From NCBI RefSeq assembly GCF_900109575.1, contig NZ_FOAF01000001.1, positions 1,769,662 through 1,833,661 on the forward strand: 64,000 nt of DNA, given 5' to 3'. The notes beneath the pieces were generated by a model that saw only the letters and a list, made by a program, of their open reading frames with translations, did not search any database and had not been told where the DNA came from. Source of the DNA: Olivibacter domesticus. GTDB taxonomy: Bacteria; Bacteroidota; Bacteroidia; Sphingobacteriales; Sphingobacteriaceae. Each line of letters begins with the position of its first letter. Within the stretch, counting starts at the first letter, position 1. The translations under genes were made by a program, and so were the position numbers. Below, in pieces: positions 7,834 through 17,515 of the stretch.

Positions 7834-8952
7834 ATGTCGATTTACAGTAAGGCCGCCATTACAAATGGACAAGGTACCTTCTCAATAGAAACCATAGAAA
7901 TAGGTGATCCTGCACCGGATGAAATAATTGTCCGTATGAAAGCAGCTGGAGTATGTCACACAGATTTCGATTCTTTAAATTGGGGAACTCCCTTGGTGCT
8001 AGGCCATGAGGGGGCAGGTATTGTTGAAAAAGTGGGACAGGCTATCAATAACTTTTCTATTGGCGACAAGGTAATACTTAATTGGGCCATCCCATGCGGT
8101 CATTGTTATCAATGTGCCGAAGGAAATTTACATATATGTGAGAACCATTCACCTGTTTGCGGACCACCAGGTTTCCAGTCGTCTGGCCATGCTTTACCTT
8201 TCAATACGCTATGGCAAAATAAACCAATAGCGAGATCCTTCCACTTAGGCACTTTGTCTGAATATGTCATCGTAAAGGAGGCAGCTGTTGTAAAAAACGA
8301 CTCTATAAATATGTCATTTGCTGCAGCAAGTATAATAGGCTGTGGGATTATGACCGGCTACGGTTCTGTTGTAAATGCCGCTAAGGTCAAACCAGCCTCT
8401 TCTGTTGTGGTATTAGGTACAGGAGGTGTAGGCCTGAGCGTCGTTCAAAGCGCTAAAATAGCAGGGGCTGCGATGATTATTGCAATAGATGTAAATGAAA
8501 ACAGGTTGAATTTGGCTAAAAGGTTCGGCGCGACACATACTCTCTTAACGAATAAGGATGATAAGGGGCTCCTCAAAGCTGCTCTTGAAGTTAAGAAGAT
8601 GACCGGCAACAGGGGTGCCGACTATGCCTTTGAATGCACAGCTGTCCCTGAACTTGGGGCGGCCCCATTGGCGATGGTGCGCAATGCAGGCACTGCTGTA
8701 CAAGTAAGCGGGATTGAGCAATCCATTACTTTTGATATGAATCTATTTGAATGGGATAAAATTTATATTAATCCGCTTTATGGGAAATGCAAACCTCATA
8801 TTGATTTCCCAAAGATTATGCAACTCTATGATTCGGGACAATTACTATTGGAAGAATTAATCTCTCGAACTTATTCGATAGAAAACTTATCGCAAGCATT
8901 TAAGGATATGCTAACAGGAAAAAATGCCAAAGGTGTAATTATTTTCAATTAA
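7834..8952 (+). CDS. Zinc-dependent medium-chain alcohol dehydrogenase
   Basis: 372 aa, class III-like medium-chain dehydrogenase. Catalytic zinc ligands are visible in GVCHTDFDS (Cys), LGHEGAG (His-Glu) and IIGCGIMTGYG (Cys). The structural zinc site is CGHCYQCAEGNLHIC. The Rossmann motif is VVLGTGGVGLSVVQ with a downstream acidic IAIDVNENR, which points to NAD(H). Class III relatives include thiol-dependent formaldehyde dehydrogenases. It leads an operon with an esterase (4-bp gap) and an MFS carrier (9-bp gap). The true alcohol or aldehyde substrate is not evident from sequence. Confidence 0.9.
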   Translation: MSIYSKAAITNGQGTFSIETIEIGDPAPDEIIVRMKAAGVCHTDFDSLNWGTPLVLGHEGAGIVEKVGQAINNFSIGDKVILNWAIPCGHCYQCAEGNLHICENHSPVCGPPGFQSSGHALPFNTLWQNKPIARSFHLGTLSEYVIVKEAAVVKNDSINMSFAAASIIGCGIMTGYGSVVNAAKVKPASSVVVLGTGGVGLSVVQSAKIAGAAMIIAIDVNENRLNLAKRFGATHTLLTNKDDKGLLKAALEVKKMTGNRGADYAFECTAVPELGAAPLAMVRNAGTAVQVSGIEQSITFDMNLFEWDKIYINPLYGKCKPHIDFPKIMQLYDSGQLLLEELISRTYSIENLSQAFKDMLTGKNAKGVIIFN

Positions 8953-8956
8953 ATAT

Positions 8957-9757
8957 ATGTCGTCTTTCAGAACAATTGAAATATCTAACCCATTGTTTGA
9001 ACAAGCAAACCTTCGTTTTGTAACGGTTAAATCGTCCAATTTAAAGGGTAGAGGGGATATCTCTGTATTTATACCGCCGAAAACAGAGCAATCTGAAAAT
9101 TTACCGCTTGTATTACTTCTTCATGGTGTGTATGGCAGTGCTTGGAGTTGGCCTCTCGGAGCTGGCGTTCACTTGCAAGCGCTAAAGATGATTCAAGAAA
9201 GTCTATTACCCAATATGATAATAGCCATGCCATCCGATGGCTTATGGGGAGACGGATCGGCTTTCTTATCACACCATAAAAGAAATTTTGAGCGATGGAT
9301 TGTTGATGATGTTCCCAAGGTACTCACCGAGGTCATACCACAGGTAAGTGATATTTCTCCGCTTTTCATTGGTGGATTATCTATGGGCGGGTACGGAGCG
9401 CTGCGCTTAGCCTGTTTATATCCCAACCGCTTTAAAGGTGTATCTGCACATTCTTCGATAACAGCATTTGAGCAAATGCGATTATTTGTAGAAGAAGATC
9501 TTAAAAAGTTCAATGTTACCGCCGCGCAATATCCAAATATTATTGATGCCATGGTCCTTAATAAGGATAAACTTCCCCCCATTCGGTTTGACTGCGGAAA
9601 AGCAGATTTACTTATTGCTGATAACAGAGAATTACACAATCGGATGCTTCAATATAATATCCATCACCAATATTTTGAATATCCAGGAGGACACGAATGG
9701 CCATACTGGACGCAGCATATCGAAAAATCGTTGCTTTTTTTTGCCGCGCTCTTATAG
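8957..9757 (+). CDS. Alpha/beta-hydrolase, putative esterase family
   Basis: 266 aa, esterase D / enterochelin-esterase-like fold. The oxyanion region is LLLHGVYGSAWSW, the nucleophile elbow is GGLSMGGYGAL (Ser), and the C-terminal catalytic His is in YPGGHEWPYW. The likely Asp lies in FDCGKADLL. The family includes S-formylglutathione hydrolases and carbohydrate esterases. The alcohol dehydrogenase-esterase pairing resembles thiol-dependent formaldehyde oxidation operons, but sugar ester hydrolysis is equally possible. No signal peptide is visible. It is the middle gene of a tight three-gene operon. Confidence 0.85.
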   Translation: MSSFRTIEISNPLFEQANLRFVTVKSSNLKGRGDISVFIPPKTEQSENLPLVLLLHGVYGSAWSWPLGAGVHLQALKMIQESLLPNMIIAMPSDGLWGDGSAFLSHHKRNFERWIVDDVPKVLTEVIPQVSDISPLFIGGLSMGGYGALRLACLYPNRFKGVSAHSSITAFEQMRLFVEEDLKKFNVTAAQYPNIIDAMVLNKDKLPPIRFDCGKADLLIADNRELHNRMLQYNIHHQYFEYPGGHEWPYWTQHIEKSLLFFAALL

Positions 9758-9766
9758 TAGAAAATT

Positions 9767-11134
9767 ATGTTCATGAGATCTTATAAAAAAACGAAACCAA
9801 ACCTTTCTTTGCTCCAATTATGGAATATGAGCTTTGGCTTTTTTGGAATACAGTTTGGTTTTGCGTTACAAACCGGAAATGCCTCTCGCATTTTACAAAC
9901 TTTTGGCGCTAATATAGAGCATCTTTCATTGTTCTGGCTCGCAGCGCCTTTGGGGGGAATGCTCATACAGCCGCTAATAGGATACTATAGTGATCGCACA
10001 TGGACACGTTTAGGCAGGAGGCGACCGTATTTTCTTGTTGGAGCATTATTCGCATCTTTGGCAATTGTATTAATGCCCAATGCATCATTGTTTGTTCAAT
10101 TCTTCCCTCCTCTTCTCATTGGCGCAGGGTTACTTCTTATGATGGATATTTCTATAAATGTGGCGATGGAACCTTTCCGTGCGTTGGTGGCTGACAACCT
10201 CCCCTCTTCTCAACATACAATTGGATTCTCCATTCAAACGTTTCTTATCGGTTTGGGAGCAGTGTTAGGCTCATTTCTACCCTATATACTGGCCGAATAT
10301 TTTGATGTTGCTAAAACAGCTGCGATTGGAACCGTGCCTGATAATGTCATTTATTCTTTTTATGTAGGTGCCTTTCTTTTGCTTTCAACTATATTGTGGA
10401 CAATTTGTACAACGAAGGAATATACTCCAAACGAGCGGGAACAATTCGTAGAAGGTGGCAAACTTCCAAAACATGAAAGTGTTTTAAGAATATTATCAGA
10501 TTTTATACATATGCCAAAGGCTATGTTCCAGTTAGGTGTAGTACAATTTTTTTCGTGGTTTGCACTTTTCTCCATGTGGGTTTTCGCTACTCCCGCGATC
10601 GCAGAACATATATACAATTTGCCTGCTAATGATACTTCATCAGAAACATATGCTAATGCTGGAAATTGGGTTGGTATTCTTTTTGGTGTCTATAATGGAA
10701 TAGCTGCTTGTTATGCACTCGTTATACCTAAAATAGCACAGCTAACCAGTAGAAAAATAGCACATGCTATATCTTTATGTGCAGGCGGTATAGGCTTAGT
10801 TTCTATATTTTTTATACAAAGCCCAATAGTACTTATATATTCTATGATTGGGGTTGGAATCGCATGGGGTAGCATTTTAGCAACCCCTTATGCTATTTTA
10901 GCAAGTTTACTTCCTGCGAATAAAATAGGCGTATACATGGGAATATTCAATTTCTTCATTACCCTGCCGCAGCTCATTAATGGCTTTTTAGGAGGGTATA
11001 TACTAAAATCATTATTTAACGGAAAGGCCATTTATGCCATCGTCATGGCTGGGATCCTATTCTTTATAAGTGCCATTTCGGTTTTTTTTGTAAATGACGA
11101 GCAGCAGAATCATAAATCAGCTAATGTAAAATAA
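9767..11134 (+). CDS. MFS sugar transporter, SLC45/maltose-type
   Basis: 455 aa with about 12 membrane segments. The MFS loop signature appears as GYYSDRTWTRLGRRRPYFL after TM2, with conserved FALQTGNASRILQTFGA near the N-terminus. Bacteroidota relatives of this SLC45-like group sit in maltose loci. It is clearly paralogous to the convergent transporter at 11139-12470 but belongs to the AraC-linked operon, so it probably carries a different glycoside. Two possible ATG starts lie two codons apart (9767 or 9773). Confidence 0.9.
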   Translation: MFMRSYKKTKPNLSLLQLWNMSFGFFGIQFGFALQTGNASRILQTFGANIEHLSLFWLAAPLGGMLIQPLIGYYSDRTWTRLGRRRPYFLVGALFASLAIVLMPNASLFVQFFPPLLIGAGLLLMMDISINVAMEPFRALVADNLPSSQHTIGFSIQTFLIGLGAVLGSFLPYILAEYFDVAKTAAIGTVPDNVIYSFYVGAFLLLSTILWTICTTKEYTPNEREQFVEGGKLPKHESVLRILSDFIHMPKAMFQLGVVQFFSWFALFSMWVFATPAIAEHIYNLPANDTSSETYANAGNWVGILFGVYNGIAACYALVIPKIAQLTSRKIAHAISLCAGGIGLVSIFFIQSPIVLIYSMIGVGIAWGSILATPYAILASLLPANKIGVYMGIFNFFITLPQLINGFLGGYILKSLFNGKAIYAIVMAGILFFISAISVFFVNDEQQNHKSANVK

Positions 11135-11138
11135 GTTG

Positions 11139-12470
11139 TCAGTTGGTTTTAACCTTTAAAACTGCGATCGCGGCAAACAACAAGAAAGCACCAGCTAATA
11201 CAAGAGCGTAAATTGCTTGCCCACCAAAAATATATTTGACCATATAACCGCCAAGCAATCCATTTATAATTTGCGGAAAAGTGATAAAAAAGTTAAAAAT
11301 CCCCATGTAGACCCCCATCTTTCTTGCTGGTAAGCTTGCCGATAGTATAGCATATGGCATCGATAAGATACTCCCCCATGCCATACCTATACCCACCATT
11401 GGCAAAATCAAGAAATAAGCATTCGAAATGAAGAATACAGACATCAACGATACACCACCGCAAACCAAGGAGATAGCATGTGTTTTTTGCTGGCCGTATC
11501 GTTTTGCAAGAACAGGTAAAGCAAGTGCATAAATAGCCGACACCGCATTATATATCCCAAACAATACACCTATCCAATTAGCCGCATCAGCGAAACTTGT
11601 AGAGGAAGAATCTCCCTGTTTTATTCCGTAAATGTGTTCTGCTACTGCAGGAGTGGTAAACACCCACATAGAGAATAAAGCAAACCAAGAAAAAAACTGC
11701 ACTAGCCCAAGCTGCTTCATGGCTTTAGGCATATTTTTAAAATCGGAAATAATTGAGGCCAAACCTTTCAACGCCTTTTCTGAAGTTTCTTTTTCTGAAG
11801 AAAAAGACGACAATTCATCTGGTGAATACTCTCGCGTACGGATCACTGTCCACATGATGGTTAAAATCAGAACCGTTGCTCCTATATAAAATGAAAAGAT
11901 TACATTTTCAGGCACATGACCTTTCTCAGCAATTTTTGAAGCCCCAAGAAATTCAGCTAAAATGTAAGGTAACCAAGATCCTGCAACAGCACCGATACCT
12001 ATTAAAAATGTTTGTATAGAGAAGCCCTTGCTACGCTGACTATTTGGCAGATTATCTGCTACTAAAGCCCGGAAGGGTTCCATTGTTACATTTATGGATG
12101 CATCCATTATCATCAACATGCCTGCACCTATCATAAGAGGTGGTAGAACCGTTGTCAACACCGCAGCGTTAGGCATTAAAACCAGTGCTAAGGAAGTTAA
12201 AATTGCTCCCGTTAGAAAAAAAGGTCGCCGTCGACCCATTTTTGTCCACGTTCGATCACTGTAGTAACCTATAATTGGCTGAACAATCATACCTGTGAGT
12301 GGAGCGGCTAACCAAAACAATGATAGGTGTTCAACGTCAGCACCGAATGTTTGAAGAATACGAGAAGCATTTCCATTTTGTAGCGCGAAACCAATTTGGA
12401 TCCCAAGAAATCCTAGACTCATATTAATAATTTGTACAGTATTTAAAAGAGGTTTTGGTTTATTGGTCAT
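11139..12470 (-). CDS. MFS maltose transporter, SLC45-like
   Basis: 443 aa, about 12 membrane segments, with GYYSDRTWTKMGRRRPFFL after TM2. It is the last gene of the susC-led maltodextrin operon and directly follows the GH65 phosphorylase gene (60-bp gap). This fits inner-membrane import of maltose released in the periplasm for intracellular phosphorolysis. It is tail-to-tail with its paralogue, 4 bp apart. Confidence 0.9.
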   Translation of the reverse strand: MTNKPKPLLNTVQIINMSLGFLGIQIGFALQNGNASRILQTFGADVEHLSLFWLAAPLTGMIVQPIIGYYSDRTWTKMGRRRPFFLTGAILTSLALVLMPNAAVLTTVLPPLMIGAGMLMIMDASINVTMEPFRALVADNLPNSQRSKGFSIQTFLIGIGAVAGSWLPYILAEFLGASKIAEKGHVPENVIFSFYIGATVLILTIMWTVIRTREYSPDELSSFSSEKETSEKALKGLASIISDFKNMPKAMKQLGLVQFFSWFALFSMWVFTTPAVAEHIYGIKQGDSSSTSFADAANWIGVLFGIYNAVSAIYALALPVLAKRYGQQKTHAISLVCGGVSLMSVFFISNAYFLILPMVGIGMAWGSILSMPYAILSASLPARKMGVYMGIFNFFITFPQIINGLLGGYMVKYIFGGQAIYALVLAGAFLLFAAIAVLKVKTN

Positions 12471-12530
12471 AATTGATTTCTCGTCTTAAATTTATGAAGA
12501 TTCTTAATAACGACAACAATTTTAAAGCAC

Positions 12531-14849
12531 TTAGTTTTTACCAATTAAGCTACACTTATACGTTCCTTTTGCTGCCAATTTTATACTTATTCCCTTTAGC
12601 ACAATGTCCAGTTCTTCATTGGAGTTATTGTCAACCAAAACTTCCTCTTTTGTGACTTTAAAGCGAATTATCTTATTCCTAAATCGGATGTTAAATGCGT
12701 ATGATATCCATTTTTCTGGAATGAAGGGACTAAAGTGGAGTTTTCCATCACGAACGCGCATACCCGCAAAACCTTCTACAACGGTCATCCAACTTCCAGC
12801 CATAGAAGTAATATGCAAGCCATCTTCTGTGTCGTTGTTATAATCATCAAGGTCCAGTCTCGCTGTTCTAAGATAAAATTCATATGCCCGCTTTTCATCT
12901 CCAAGCCTAGCGGCGAGAATAGCATGTACACAAGGTGATAAAGAGCTTTCATGAACCGTACGCGCTTCATAGAAGTCATAATTTTTACGAATAACATCCT
13001 CACTATAGTTCTCCTCAAAAAAATAAATCCCTTGCAATACATCTGCCTGTTTGATAAAACATGATCGGAGTATGCGGTCCCAACTCCATTTTTGATTCAG
13101 CGGTCGTTCAGAGGCCGGTAGGTTTTTTACCAAGATTTGTTCCTTGTCCATATAACCATCCTGCTGTAAGAATATTCCATGCTCTTTATCCTCAGGAAAG
13201 TACATATTCTGTATAATATGGTTCCATTTCCCGGTTTCTTCTAAATTAAAGTTCAATTTAATACTAATGTCGCTATACCGATTAGCATTGGATTGTTGAA
13301 CTAGACCTATAGTGTCTATTGTATATTGCATACACCAAACGGCCATCGTATTAGTGTACCAATTATTATTAACGTTATTTTCGTATTCGTTTGGACCTGT
13401 TACCCCTAAAATAACATATTGATTTTTTGCGTCACTCCAACTTACCCGTTGCGACCAAAACCTCGCAATTCCTATCAATACCTCTAATCCGTATTGTTCC
13501 AGATAGTTATTATCTCCCGTGTATCTAACATAATTGAAAATAGCATAAGCTATCGCGCCATTACGATGGAGCTCTTCAAAAGTAATTTCCCATTCATTAT
13601 GGCATTCTGTTCCGTTTATAGTAACCATCGGATATAAAGCTGCGCCATTTGAAAAGCCTAACGCCTGCGCATTTTCATATGCTTTTTCAAGATGCTTGTA
13701 TCGATAGATCAAAAGGTTTCTGGCCACTTGCTGATCGGCAGTAGCCAAATAAAAAGGTAAACAATAGGCTTCCGTATCCCAATAAGTAACTCCACCATAT
13801 TTCTCTCCGGTAAAACCCTTAGGCCCGATATTTAGTCGTGCGTCTTCGCCCGTGTACGTTTGGTACAATTGAAAAATATTAAATCGAATAGCTTGTTGGG
13901 CGGCTACATCACCTTCAATAAGGATATCACTTTCCTTCCATTTATTTGCCCAGGCCTCGGACTGTTCATATTTAAGATGTTTGAATCCTTTTTTAAAGAC
14001 ACTTTCTAGTATTTTTATTGCATTGCTTTCAAGAAGTTCTTTTGGATGATTTTCCGATGAAAGATTAGCGGCATATTTGTAAATAACTAAAGATTGCCCC
14101 TTCTCAAGTTTCACATTACTTTCTTTACTTATGAACTTCTCCCTTTCTATTAGTTGCTCATTTAATTCTGCTTGTTGTTCATCTATATAAATCTCATATT
14201 GCATGGCAGTAGTCACCCAAAAAGCGGTTCTTTTTGTTTCAAGTGTTAATACAGCTCCGCTTTTAATATCTTTTTTTGCAACTTCTTTCCAAAACCTCTC
14301 GTCATAATTAGCATCTTCATTTCTTACATCCCCGTCGATATAGACACCTAGTTTAACGACTATATTATTATTTAAGGGCCTAATTTCATATCGTAAAGCA
14401 CCAACCTCATCATCAACAATGCTGCAAAATCGAGTGGCATTTACCTGTATCAACGCACCAGAATCAAATTCGGCCGTAAATGAACGCTTTAAATACCCTT
14501 CTTGCATATTTAAGACACGCCGAAATTCACTTACTTTTACAACATTTAAGTCGAGTAATTCTCCGTTAACTTCAATGTTCAATCCTATCCAGTTTGCGGC
14601 ATTAATTACCTTGTCCGAAAATTCAGGGTAACCATTTTTCCACCATCCCACACGCGTTTTATCAGGATGATATATACCGGCAACATATGATCCCTGCAAC
14701 ATATCACCTGTGTATTTCTCTTCAAAATTGGCACGTTGCCCCATTCTACCGTTACCAATACTAAAAATACTTTCTGAGATTTTGCTTAACGATGGATCGA
14801 AGCCTTCTTCGATTATATTCCATTCATCCTTAACAATATAGTCTTTCAT
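12531..14849 (-). CDS. Glycoside hydrolase family 65 phosphorylase, probable maltose phosphorylase
   Basis: 772 aa, full length for GH65. It would cleave maltose with phosphate to glucose and beta-glucose-1-phosphate. An N-terminal beta-sandwich (to about residue 280) precedes the (alpha/alpha)6 barrel. Conserved blocks include YGGVTYWDTEAYCLPFY, CHNEWEITFEELHRNGAIAYA and GVTGPNEYENN, in which E488 is the likely general acid; HESSLSPCVHAILAA comes later. The gene is cytoplasmic (no signal) and sits between pgmB and the maltose carrier, which supports maltose over trehalose or kojibiose as substrate. Confidence 0.92.
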   Translation of the reverse strand: MKDYIVKDEWNIIEEGFDPSLSKISESIFSIGNGRMGQRANFEEKYTGDMLQGSYVAGIYHPDKTRVGWWKNGYPEFSDKVINAANWIGLNIEVNGELLDLNVVKVSEFRRVLNMQEGYLKRSFTAEFDSGALIQVNATRFCSIVDDEVGALRYEIRPLNNNIVVKLGVYIDGDVRNEDANYDERFWKEVAKKDIKSGAVLTLETKRTAFWVTTAMQYEIYIDEQQAELNEQLIEREKFISKESNVKLEKGQSLVIYKYAANLSSENHPKELLESNAIKILESVFKKGFKHLKYEQSEAWANKWKESDILIEGDVAAQQAIRFNIFQLYQTYTGEDARLNIGPKGFTGEKYGGVTYWDTEAYCLPFYLATADQQVARNLLIYRYKHLEKAYENAQALGFSNGAALYPMVTINGTECHNEWEITFEELHRNGAIAYAIFNYVRYTGDNNYLEQYGLEVLIGIARFWSQRVSWSDAKNQYVILGVTGPNEYENNVNNNWYTNTMAVWCMQYTIDTIGLVQQSNANRYSDISIKLNFNLEETGKWNHIIQNMYFPEDKEHGIFLQQDGYMDKEQILVKNLPASERPLNQKWSWDRILRSCFIKQADVLQGIYFFEENYSEDVIRKNYDFYEARTVHESSLSPCVHAILAARLGDEKRAYEFYLRTARLDLDDYNNDTEDGLHITSMAGSWMTVVEGFAGMRVRDGKLHFSPFIPEKWISYAFNIRFRNKIIRFKVTKEEVLVDNNSNEELDIVLKGISIKLAAKGTYKCSLIGKN

Positions 14850-14906
14850 TCTTGTAGTTCGTTGCTCGTTTCTTACTATTTATTTGTTACGCTGTGCTTT
14901 AATTTT

Positions 14907-15581
14907 TTAGTCTTCTAACAATTCATTTAAATTATTGATCAGACAATTGGCTCCAGTCAGGCCTGAATATTTACCTATCCCAATAACATACATTCCAGCT
15001 GCCCGTGCAGCATCTATACCTGCCTGTGCGTCTTCCAGTACAAGGCATTTAGCCGAATCAATGTTTAAAGATTTCGCGCCTTTAAGAAATACTTCAGGAG
15101 CTGGTTTAGAGGCTGTAACCGTATTACCGTCAACTATTACATCAAAAAAGTTAACAATGCCTGTTCTCTCAAGAATAAGGAGTGCGTTCTTGCTCGCCGA
15201 TCCCAGCGCTATCTTGTAATTGTTTTCTTTTAAACAAGTCAGTAATTCTATTGCTCCCGGTAGCGTGTCTCCAGGTTTCATTTTGTTCACTAGATCTAAG
15301 TACCAACTATTTTTTTGATTGGCTAATAGCTCTTGCTCGCGAGCTGTTTTACTAATACCACCCCATGCTAAAATTAATTCAAGTGAGCGAATTCGGCTTA
15401 CTCCCTTTAACTGCTCATTTTGCTTTTCAGTAAAGTCAAAGCCCAGGGAATTAGCTAATTGTTTCCAGGCTTGGAAATGGAATATTGCAGTATCTACAAG
15501 CACTCCATCTAGATCAAAAATTACTCCTTTAACTGTATCAAATACAGGAAATTGTTCTATAAGTAAAATAGGCCTCTTCAT
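14907..15581 (-). CDS. pgmB: Beta-phosphoglucomutase
   Basis: 224 aa, HAD superfamily subclass I with a helical cap. Motif 1 is FDLDGVLVDT (nucleophile D23, acid/base D25), motif 2 is GSASKN, then KPAPEVF and the metal motif LEDAQAGIDAARAAGM. It isomerises beta-glucose-1-phosphate, made by the adjacent GH65 enzyme, to glucose-6-phosphate. The pgmB-GH65 pairing is a classical maltose phosphorylase arrangement. Confidence 0.95.
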   Translation of the reverse strand: MKRPILLIEQFPVFDTVKGVIFDLDGVLVDTAIFHFQAWKQLANSLGFDFTEKQNEQLKGVSRIRSLELILAWGGISKTAREQELLANQKNSWYLDLVNKMKPGDTLPGAIELLTCLKENNYKIALGSASKNALLILERTGIVNFFDVIVDGNTVTASKPAPEVFLKGAKSLNIDSAKCLVLEDAQAGIDAARAAGMYVIGIGKYSGLTGANCLINNLNELLED

Positions 15582-15629
15582 ATAATATTTGTAATTCTGT
15601 CTAAAAAATTTACGCTGTTGTAAAGGGGG

Positions 15630-17471
15630 CTATTGTAGCTCAAGAACAACTGTTGTTTTTGGTTTAAGTGAAAATTCACGTATGTCAGTATACTGTTTAC
15701 CACTAATAATATCCAGCGCTTTCTGGCGACCTTTTAAAATCTCCTGGAAACGTTCTGTTTCCAGTTTAATACTTTTATCTTCGGTATTCATAATCACCAT
15801 AACCGTCTTCTGATCATCATACCTAAAATACACATATATACCACCCTCAGGGACAAATTGCATCATACGGCCTGTTTGTAACACCGCATTGTTCTTTCGA
15901 TAATTGCCTAATCTTTTCATAAAATTGAACATATCGTTTTCTACATCACTCCTACCTTGAGCGGTGAATTTATTTTGCTCATCTGTATCCCATCCACCAG
16001 CAAAATCATCCCGCACTTTTCCATCAGGGTTAGAAAAATTCTTCATTAATATTTCCGCTCCATAGTAAATCTGAGGAATTCCGCGAGTTGTTAACAGCCA
16101 AGCCATCGCAGATTTGTATTTATCAATATCTTCTCCTACCACAGAGAAAAATCTACTCATATCATGATTATCTAAAAACACTACGTTTCTCAAAGGATTT
16201 TGATATACAAAATCAGTCGCTAACGTGGTGTATAATTTATTTACGCCACCTGTCCAATCCATTTTGTTGTTTAGTGCATCACTAATAGCATACTGAAGTT
16301 GAAAATCAGTTACCCCTTGTAGACGTGTATCCAGTTGCTGGTTGATTGTCTTTCCTCCTGTAAAATATGCTTGGTTGGCCACACCATGTACCCAGGTCTC
16401 CCCATAATAGGTAAACGAAGGATATTCATTTATCAAAGCCTTCCCCCATTTAGCCATAAAATCTAAATCATTATAAGGATAGGTGTCAATCCTAAAACCA
16501 TCTACCCCCGCATATTCAATCCACCATATATGGCTTTGTATAATATAATTTTGCACATAGGGATTACTTTCATTCATATCTGGCATAGAAGGAACAAACC
16601 AACCATCCGTCATTTTTTTACGATCACTTGTAGAAGCATAGGGATCATAAATCGTTTGATCTTTATAGGTAGTGTTAGTATACCCCTTCCATTGATGAAC
16701 CCAGTCGGGCATAGGTTTATCTAATATGGTCCAATGATTAAGACCTACGTGATTAGGCACCACATCATGAATAAGTTTCATTTTTCTTTTGTGAAGTTCT
16801 GCACCTAACTTTCGATAGTCTTCATTTCTACCGAAACGAGGATCTATCTGATAGTTCTCGGTGTTGGCATAACCGTGATAGGATGCTTGTTCCATATCGT
16901 TCGTTAATACAGGTGTCATCCATAAAGCCGTCACACCCAGATCATGCAAATAATCAAGTTTATTGATTACTCCTTGCAGATCCCCTCCGTGTCTGTAATA
17001 CATGGAGTCACGGTTCACCCCTCTTTCTCGCATTCCTTCTACTACATCATTCTTTGCATTCCCATTTGCAAAACGGTCGGGCATGAGGAGATAAATAAAA
17101 TCCTGACTATTAACTCCCTGTGCTTTCACTTGATGTTGATCTCTTGATTTTAATTCGTAGCTGTAAGGAGCTAGCTCTTTACCAGCGTTCTCCAATGTAA
17201 TCTGAAATTTACCGGGTTTAGTGCTTGGCTCAATAACAAGATCTAGAAAGAGATAATTTGGATTTTCCACCTTATTAACTTTTACCAATCTTACACCTGG
17301 ATAATTTATTTTCACGTCACTATTGGCAATAGCCTTTCCATAAACAATAAGCTGTAGATTAGGGTTATGCATACCGATCCACCAGTTGATGGGCTCAATA
17401 CGCTTAATTTGAGCATATATATTTGGTAACCAGACTAAACTTAGCAGAAATAAAAGGGTCAACTTCTTCAT
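15630..17471 (-). CDS. susA: Secreted GH13 neopullulanase/cyclomaltodextrinase (SusA-like)
   Basis: 613 aa. The signal peptide (MKKLTLLFLLSLVWLPNIYA) is followed by an N-terminal Ig-like domain (about 25-110) and a GH13 barrel. The four conserved regions are canonical: DVVPNH (236-241), GFRIDTYPY with nucleophile D329, YGETWVH with acid E358, and FLDNHD with D437. It probably hydrolyses maltodextrins or pullulan in the periplasm after SusCD uptake. Fourth gene in the operon, after susE. The symbol follows the Bacteroides thetaiotaomicron analogy. Confidence 0.92.
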   Translation of the reverse strand: MKKLTLLFLLSLVWLPNIYAQIKRIEPINWWIGMHNPNLQLIVYGKAIANSDVKINYPGVRLVKVNKVENPNYLFLDLVIEPSTKPGKFQITLENAGKELAPYSYELKSRDQHQVKAQGVNSQDFIYLLMPDRFANGNAKNDVVEGMRERGVNRDSMYYRHGGDLQGVINKLDYLHDLGVTALWMTPVLTNDMEQASYHGYANTENYQIDPRFGRNEDYRKLGAELHKRKMKLIHDVVPNHVGLNHWTILDKPMPDWVHQWKGYTNTTYKDQTIYDPYASTSDRKKMTDGWFVPSMPDMNESNPYVQNYIIQSHIWWIEYAGVDGFRIDTYPYNDLDFMAKWGKALINEYPSFTYYGETWVHGVANQAYFTGGKTINQQLDTRLQGVTDFQLQYAISDALNNKMDWTGGVNKLYTTLATDFVYQNPLRNVVFLDNHDMSRFFSVVGEDIDKYKSAMAWLLTTRGIPQIYYGAEILMKNFSNPDGKVRDDFAGGWDTDEQNKFTAQGRSDVENDMFNFMKRLGNYRKNNAVLQTGRMMQFVPEGGIYVYFRYDDQKTVMVIMNTEDKSIKLETERFQEILKGRQKALDIISGKQYTDIREFSLKPKTTVVLELQ

Positions 17472-17515
17472 TAGATCTATGATGTGTTAAAATTATAATA
17501 TCACTATTGTGTTAG

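Noticed and set aside
12473-12655. 60-codon plus-strand frame between the MFS and GH65 genes
   Set aside because: It overlaps the 3' end of the GH65 gene and looks like an antisense shadow.
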